Shown here: piece after piece, positions 58,092 to 64,000 of the stretch
Position numbering within the stretch: the first letter of the stretch is position 1
Layout: each line of letters opens with the position of its first letter
NCBI RefSeq assembly: GCF_910594005.1
Contig: NC_057815.1
Span: 62,820,052 to 62,884,051 of the forward strand
Direction of reading: 5' to 3'
Origin: Cervus elaphus
Lineage: Eukaryota; Chordata; Mammalia; Artiodactyla; Cervidae
DNA: 64,000 bases
The notes under the pieces: generated by a model
What the model was told of the DNA's origin: nothing
Seen by the model: the letters and a program-made list of their open reading frames with translations, nothing else
Database searches by the model: none
Position numbers and translations under genes: made by a program

Positions 58092-58984
58092 AAAATTCAC
58101 ATCCTTTCTATCGTAACATTTTCTAGTGCAAAGTCCAGAATGCCTAGGGAAACCGCCTCTAAGAATTTAAACCACATTAAGAACATTAAGGTTAAAAAAA
58201 AAGCCTATCATTGTGAGAAAAATGAATTTACCTTCCCACAATGTCACCTACAGACATACTTGAAGTTTTAATCCTAAATACTAAGGCCCTCTAGCAACAC
58301 AGGAGCGTTAATCCAATGGTGGGGGCTCTAACTATACCCACCTCCGTCTTTAGGCTCTTTGCTCATTGTGTGTGTGCTTAAATCATGCTGAGTATAGATT
58401 AGGTAATCTCAGTTGAATAGCTGAGAAATATCTTGATCAATATCCATATAGCCTGGATCAATATCCAAATAACTTGATCAATATCCATCTTCCCTCAGCT
58501 ATTTACTATTTTTTTGCAAGAGAAACTCAGAGCACACCTATCCATTATATGAACCAGAAACGTGGGGTTTACCTGGAGGAAGTGGAGCTGCCTAGGAGAA
58601 TGTGTGGTGGGGGCAACACAAAGGTTTTCATTCACATTTACTTAACCAAGCCCACTGGAGAGAAAAATATTCAGAAAGGAAGAAAAAATTTAAACAGACC
58701 TTTACTCAGTCAATGACACTTATTTCATTGGCAGATAAATGTGCTACAGTCAGATCAAATTGGATCCACAACTATTTGGATAGAATGTTTGCTGATAGTT
58801 TCTCCCAGAACAAAAATCTGATTAAATCCAAGATCATTTCATATTCCCTTAAAGGTATCATGGGATTTTTTTTTACACTCTCTATTCAAAAATTTGACTA
58901 TCCTCTCCCTGTAGACCTATGTCTGCAATTTCTGTGTAATTAAGCGCATTCAGCCCTTCACCTTAAATGCATGCTTCTTTGAGA
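58092..58984. other. Downstream flank of the OR51Q1 pseudogene
   Basis: No gene or clear repeat. Three copies of a 'atcaatatcca' phrase at about 58436-58486 form a small local repeat. Confidence 0.4.
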
Positions 58985-59914
58985 AATGAGGTGAAAAACT
59001 CCCTGGCGGATCCACTTAACTTAGTTATCCTTAACACTGTAAAGGATAGGGTTCATCACTGGAGGCACCAACAGGTAAATATTGGCCATGATAACATGCA
59101 CTAGAGGAGAGGCACGCTAGGCAAATCAATGAGTCATAGATACCCTAACCATGGACACATACAGGACCAGAAGAGCCAGCAAGTGGCACAGACATTTATT
59201 GAGGGCCCACAGTCTCTCAGTCCATGAAGCTGTGCCCAAGATACTTTTCAGGATGAGTGTCGGAGAGCACGATGAGCAGAGGGTCCATCACAATAATGAG
59301 CAAAACCACAGCAAAAGCATACCAATTGTTGACTCAGATGTCAGCACAGACCAGGCGAATCATATCCTGGTGGAGGCAGTAGGAGTGAACAAGAAGGTGG
59401 GAGTGGCAGAAGGGCAGGTGCTTGAGTAGGAAAAGGGAGGGAAGAGCAGCCAGAACACAGCGGCAAAGGATGGCTAGTCCCATCCCGCCAATGACACTGT
59501 TGGTGAGGATGGTAGCATAATGAACGGGGCAGCAGATGGCCACATAGCGGTCAAAGGACATGGCCAGTAGGACTGAAGATTCCATAACGGAGAATGCAAG
59601 GAGGAAGAGGAACTGGGCAAAACAGCCCTCAAAGCTGATCTTCTGAATGTTAAACCAGAGCATGCCTGTGGGCAGGGTGCTGAGGGTGAGACCCAGGTCA
59701 GTGATGGCCAGCGTGGAGAGGAACAGGTACATGGGCTGGACGAGGGATGGCTCTGTACGAATGACAGTGAGAATGGCAGTGTTTCCCATGATGGAGATGG
59801 TGTAGAGACAGCAGAGGGGATGGAGATCCAGATGTGGTAGGCCTCCTCAAATACAGGGATGCCTGTGACAATGAAGTAGAAGGGGTCTTGGATGGTGTTC
59901 ATCACCTCGGACAT
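58985..59914 (-). pseudogene. OR51Q1: OR51Q1 pseudogene
   Basis: A class I odorant receptor relic covering the whole coding length. It matches OR51Q1 in SVMESSVLLAMSFDRYVAIC, SLFLLKHLPFCHSHLL and HSYCLHQDMIRLVCADI. Breaks in reading order are: a one-base loss in a C-run near 59818-59821 after I-S-I-P in helix 1; an in-frame loss of about two codons before M-L-W-F; a TGA at 59334-59336 just after CADI, where related genes have Arg (CpG decay fits); a two-base loss in helix 5 near 59255; then TGA and TAG around H-x-F-A-x and a late TAA. Open pieces survive at 59334-59789 and 59474-59914. The probable start is 59914 (M-S-E-V-M-N). No functional receptor is possible. Confidence 0.92.
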
Positions 59915-59950
59915 GATAGACGAATGTAGTTTCATGTTGAAGCTCTTCAC

Positions 59951-60576
59951 TCAGAGAGAACCAGAAACATTAAAAATAATCTTTGTCTTTACCTTGTTTG
60001 ATATAAACTCTATCAGAATAAAGATACAGAGCTGTTGAGTGTTCCTGAGGAAGTTTAGGAAGACAGTGGTTGCTCTTCCTGGCCTGTCTCTGCAGGGACT
60101 GTTTCCACACAATTTGTATTCTCCTGATAAGTCTATACACATTAACTCATGAACAAATCTTTAAGGTTTTTTTTTTTTTTTCCTGCCTGTAGTTTTCAAT
60201 TTCCATTTTCTTCTTAGTGCCCTGGAATCTTCCTTTTATCCAAACCACATCACTAATATTATTCTCATAAAGACTTAAAATGAACCGTTAACTGGGAAAG
60301 ACCTAGCCCTCAGCTTTTTTACCCAGCATCTCCTTTTGAAATTTTCTTTGAGTGTTATAAGACATCTCACTTGTTTCACTTATTTGAAAGTCATCACCAA
60401 CTCTTCCTCTATTTCTTCTTCATTTCATCATGCAGTAAGGTCATTTTTCATCTTGATCAGTTCTTATTTCTAAACTGTCTTCTTATTCTCATTAGTTCAT
60501 ATCATCTGACAACACTGACTCCATGTGTGCAATATTAGAAGAGAACTGGAAGCAAAGGTTGCTTTGAAGATAGCTT
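59951..60576. other. Upstream flank of the OR51Q1 pseudogene
   Basis: AT-rich with a T-run at 60167-60181. No gene was recognised. Confidence 0.35.
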
Positions 60577-60586
60577 TGGGCTTCTT

Positions 60587-60800
60587 CGCTGCTGCTGCTT
60601 AGTCACTCAGTCACGTCCGACTCTGTGACCTCATGGACTGTAGCCCAGCCGGCTCCTCTGTCCATGGGATTCTTCAAGCAAGAATACTGGAGTGGGTGGC
60701 CATTCCCTTCTCCAGGGGATCTTCCCGATCCAGGGATCAAACCCAAGTCTCCCACATTGCAGGCAGATTCTTTATCGTTTGAGCTACCAGCAGAAGCCCC
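60587..60800 (-). repeat. Bov-tA SINE
   Basis: Reverse complement starting with a (gct)n tail. A 10-bp target duplication, tgggcttctt, lies at 60577-60586 and 60801-60810. Confidence 0.93.
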
Positions 60801-60810
60801 TGGGCTTCTT

Positions 60811-62112
60811 TAGCCTCTTCCTATTATTTAACTTCCACTGTTAATGGAGTTTGATTGGTTCAATATTCCATTCTTTTAAAGCTATAAGATGAATTATACC
60901 TAGTCTCTAACCAAGATTATGGTCACCATCTTTTATGAGCTGGAAGTGGGTCCAGGGTCCATCTCGTCTATGTGTCTGCTTGAGCCACTGGAAGCAAATG
61001 CCAGAATATTTACATTATGGAGCAGAAAGAGAAGACATTTTCTCCTTTGGTGCTAGTTCTTGGAGAGCCTTCTGGACCCACATATTGGAGGAGTATAGGA
61101 CATAGGAGGTTTTACTGTATTGGATCTAGATCCTGTGGAGGGTTATTTGACCTTTGGCCTTTTTGAATGCATAGCTACACAATTCTACACCCACTCTTCT
61201 CCGGTGTTTCCTTTTAGGTCTCATACCTGTGTTCATGCTTTTACATCTGCCGTGTTTTGACATCCTTTGACATTCCTCCTACTGCATTTACTTTAAAAAT
61301 ATTTGCCCATTCTTTGAAAATCAGGAGAGCTATTACATGCACCTAGAAATCTCTTCTGATTGCCCTAGAATATTGCAGATTCCTTTCCTTTGTTCTTCCC
61401 TAAAATCTCCTTATATCTATTATTATTGCTTTCACTGAGATATTTTAAATGTTTCCTTAGGAGTCTCCTAGACCTGACTATGAATTATCAAATTAATAAT
61501 TCATCTGTACATTCCCAGGAGTAAATTTGTGTCTAATGCTAAATGAATGGCTTGATTTATAGTTACTTTTGTTAACATGCACCTACTGTAGACCTGTAGG
61601 GTAGGGATTGTGACCTTGTCATAAATGAAGTATCTTTTTTTTTTTTTCATTTCAGAAAATTAAAAAAAAAAAAACACACATTGAAAAATGAACAATAGAG
61701 AATTCACGTAAATCCCTGCCTGTTGATTAGGGCATGGTTGGTTCCTGACATTTTTCCATGACTATCAGTGTGGCTATGGGAAAATCTAAGGATATATTAG
61801 GTGATGTGCTAAATCCCTTGATCTGGCTTATGTATGAGTGGGATTGTTGAGAAGCTATTGCATTTTTCCATGGGTTTAGTTTCAGATCGGTATTAAGTAT
61901 ATGAGAGGTTCTTTCTAATCCCAAGCCCTTACACCCTCCCTGATCTGGTTCAAGTATGCATTTCTTGCTGCTAATCACTATCCCTTCTAGGTATATGTGC
62001 CAGTGTCTTAGCAGAACTGAGCTATTTATGGTATTCAATAACTTATTGTTTGGTAAACTTAGGTTAATACCCACTCCCAGTGATTTCACTTTCAGGACAT
62101 AATGTTTGAGTT
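60811..62112. other. Intergenic, nothing recognised
   Basis: No gene or nameable repeat. Adjacent T- and A-runs occur at 61637-61648 and 61662-61674. Confidence 0.35.
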
Positions 62113-62625
62113 TCTTTTTATATTATATTTTATTTTTAAGCTTTTTATTTTTGTGTTGGGCTATAGCCAATTAACAAACAATGTTGTGATAGTTTCAGGT
62201 GGACAGCAAAGGGACTCAGCCTTACATATACATGTATCCATTCTCCCCCAAACTGCCCTCCCATCCAGCCAGCGACATAACATTGACCAGAGTTCCCTGT
62301 ACTATACAATAGGCCCATGTTGGTTATCCATTTTAAATAAGCAGTGTGTACATGCCCATCCCAATTCCCTAATTATCCTTTTCCCCCTGGCAGCCATAAG
62401 TTTGTTCTGTAAGTCTGTCTCCTTCTATTTTGTAAGTTCATGTGCATCACTTCTTTGTAGATTCCACATACAAGGAATGTCATATGATATTTCTCCTTCA
62501 CTATCTGACGTACTTCACTCAGTATGACACACTCTAGGTCAATCCGTGTTGCTGCAAAGGGCATAGGCTGTTATTTTTTATGGCTGAGCAATATTCCACA
62601 GTATATATGTGCCATATTTTCTTTA
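62113..62625 (-). repeat. L1 3' end fragment
   Basis: Antisense phrases 'tagccaattaacaaacaatg', 'gttccctgtactatacaata' and 'tggctgagcaatattccaca' in L1 3' order. An older subfamily than the 37.8-kb element. Confidence 0.82.
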
Positions 62626-62652
62626 AAATGTTTAGGATGTAAATAACCACAT

Positions 62653-62905
62653 GTTGTTCAGTCACCTAGCCATGTCCGACTCTGTGACCCCATGGATTGT
62701 AGCACACCAGGTGTCTTTGCCCCTCACCATCGCCCGGAGTTTGCCTAAGTTCATGTCCATTGTATTGGTGATACCATCCAGACATCTCATCCTCTGATAT
62801 CCGTTTCTTCTGTCCTCTGTCTCTCCCAGCATCATGGACTTTTCCAGTGAATCAGCTGTTTGCATCAGGTGACCAAAATACTGGAGCTTCAGTATTCTGG
62901 TCACC
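62653..62905 (-). repeat. BovB LINE 3' fragment
   Basis: Antisense 3' end 'gttgttcagtcacctagcca' through 'cagcatcatggacttttcca' and 'aatactggagcttcagtatt'. 5' truncated. Confidence 0.85.
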
Positions 62906-63414
62906 ATCTATTAAGTGTTATATGGCAACCAATAGGTTAAATGCCTCTGCCTGTTTTCTATTGCTTAGTCATCCTAATCAGTCTGTGACTGAAGTATAAT
63001 TATAACCTATTTTACAGGTGAAGAAATGAAGCTGCATATATGTTGGAAACTTTCTCAAGGTAAGTGGACTGAAGCTCAGGTACAGTGAGTTCAAAACCTT
63101 AACAGTTACTGCTCATTACCTATGTTGTCACCCTAGTAGGTGTCCAATAAATATCTGTGAAGAAGGCAGCTGTATACATTAATACTTTCTTGATCAAGCC
63201 AAATAGTTTTTATAATTTGATCTGGAATTATTCGATGTGTGTGGTCAACCACAGTGAACCAGTGCTTCTTATCATGCTTGGGGTCAATTTCAAGGGTAAT
63301 CCCGGAGAGAATTTCACAAGATCTAATAAATCCAACTGCCTAACTTACATGGATTTTAAGCACTTTTTATAGGATACAGCATTTCTTGTAGGTATTGATC
63401 ATAGCTGTAAAGTG
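62906..63414. other. Intergenic, possible MIR trace
   Basis: 62990-63070 ('aacctattttacaggtgaag … gaagct') weakly fits a MIR core. Otherwise nothing was seen. Confidence 0.3.
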
Positions 63415-63545
63415 GAAAGGCCATAAACTAACCTAGAAGACCTAGTTTTTACATGTCCTGCCACTAACAAGCTGTATGAAATTGAGATGCCTCTTTTCCT
63501 TTCTAGGCTCTAATGATCTCTTTTATAAAACAAGCAGCTAGATAC
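63415..63545 (-). repeat. MIR SINE remnant
   Basis: The order 'cctgccactaacaagctgta', 'ttgagatgcctcttttcctt' and 'ctcttttataaaaca' matches antisense MIR (…gccacttactagctgtgtga … tcatctgtaaaa). Confidence 0.6.
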
Positions 63546-64000
63546 AATATCCTCGCATGCCATTTCCAGTTCTGATCATTCCTATTCCTACATACCCATG
63601 TAAGCAACAAACTATTAAGTCAGAGAGTAAGAACACTGCAGATGCTCCATATTCCCAGCAGTCCCTGAGCTCCTGAGCTGATAAATACTCAAGGGACTTC
63701 CTGGATGCAGCCTTATATTGCTCAGGCCAGGTAGTAGGCAGAGGAGACAGCGGGAATGGGCAGGGCTCCCACAAATGCTCTTGCTTTCTCTGCCCCCTCC
63801 ATGAACTCTCTCAGGTAGTAAGGTGGAGTGCCAGACACTCCAGACTCAGGCACTAGGGCACTCTGACTCAGCTTAGAAATCCTGAATGTTATGACAATCT
63901 GAAGACAGAAAGGCTGTCCCTATAGGAGTCAGGTATTATTTTTGTTTTTTTAAATTTTTCTGCATATTTTCATTTTCCTGTTTCTATATTTTCTATTTAG
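63546..64000. other. Intergenic, nothing recognised
   Basis: No supportable feature to the window end. Confidence 0.35.

Noticed and set aside
1..64000. A bacterial or phage-type defence or biosynthetic system
   Set aside because: All recognisable content is mammalian OR genes and mammalian retroelements. No operon-like arrangement was seen.

Overview
This is a stretch of mammalian nuclear DNA from a ruminant, most likely a bovid. The evidence is the dense ruminant-type repeats (tRNA-headed Bov-tA SINEs, a dimeric BOV-A2, BovB/RTE LINEs, bovine-type L1) around single-exon class I olfactory receptor (OR) genes. The species itself cannot be fixed from the sequence. There are no bacterial features, operons or CRISPR arrays. 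The genes belong to OR family 51. In human this gene set (OR51M1, OR51Q1, OR51I1, OR51I2) lies in the cluster on chromosome 11p15.4 next to the beta-globin locus.

Layout: (i) 0.46-14.7 kb is a segmental duplication carrying two OR51I2-like genes on the minus strand (1118-2056 and 11094-12032), with SINEs, BovB and L1 pieces inserted separately in each copy. (ii) 14.7-30.9 kb has no gene. It contains a three-level nest of LINEs at 19.8-26.0 kb: a BovB split by an L1 that carries a 5' inversion, and that L1 is split by a BovB-type composite with a VNTR. (iii) 31012-31956 is an intact OR51I1 on the plus strand. (iv) 32-44.7 kb is repeat-rich and holds a 5.65-kb L1 insertion with an internal 2481-bp tandem duplication. 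(v) 44776-45720 is an OR51M1-like gene on the plus strand. (vi) 45.7-58.9 kb has no gene but contains a 5'-extended BovB with target-site duplications (51019-54478). (vii) 58985-59914 is an OR51Q1 pseudogene on the minus strand, followed by repeats to the end.

The four intact ORFs are predicted seven-helix odorant receptors. ORs are normally expressed one per sensory neuron, so they act as alternatives and not as a pathway. Two of the four (second OR51I2 copy, OR51M1) have lost the arginine of the DRY G-protein-coupling motif, each by a change that fits CpG decay. OR51Q1 is broken by several lesions. The cluster therefore looks partly degenerate, with one recent duplication that shows a gene-conversion-like identity pattern. 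Repeat family names come from recognising consensus phrases, not from a database search.
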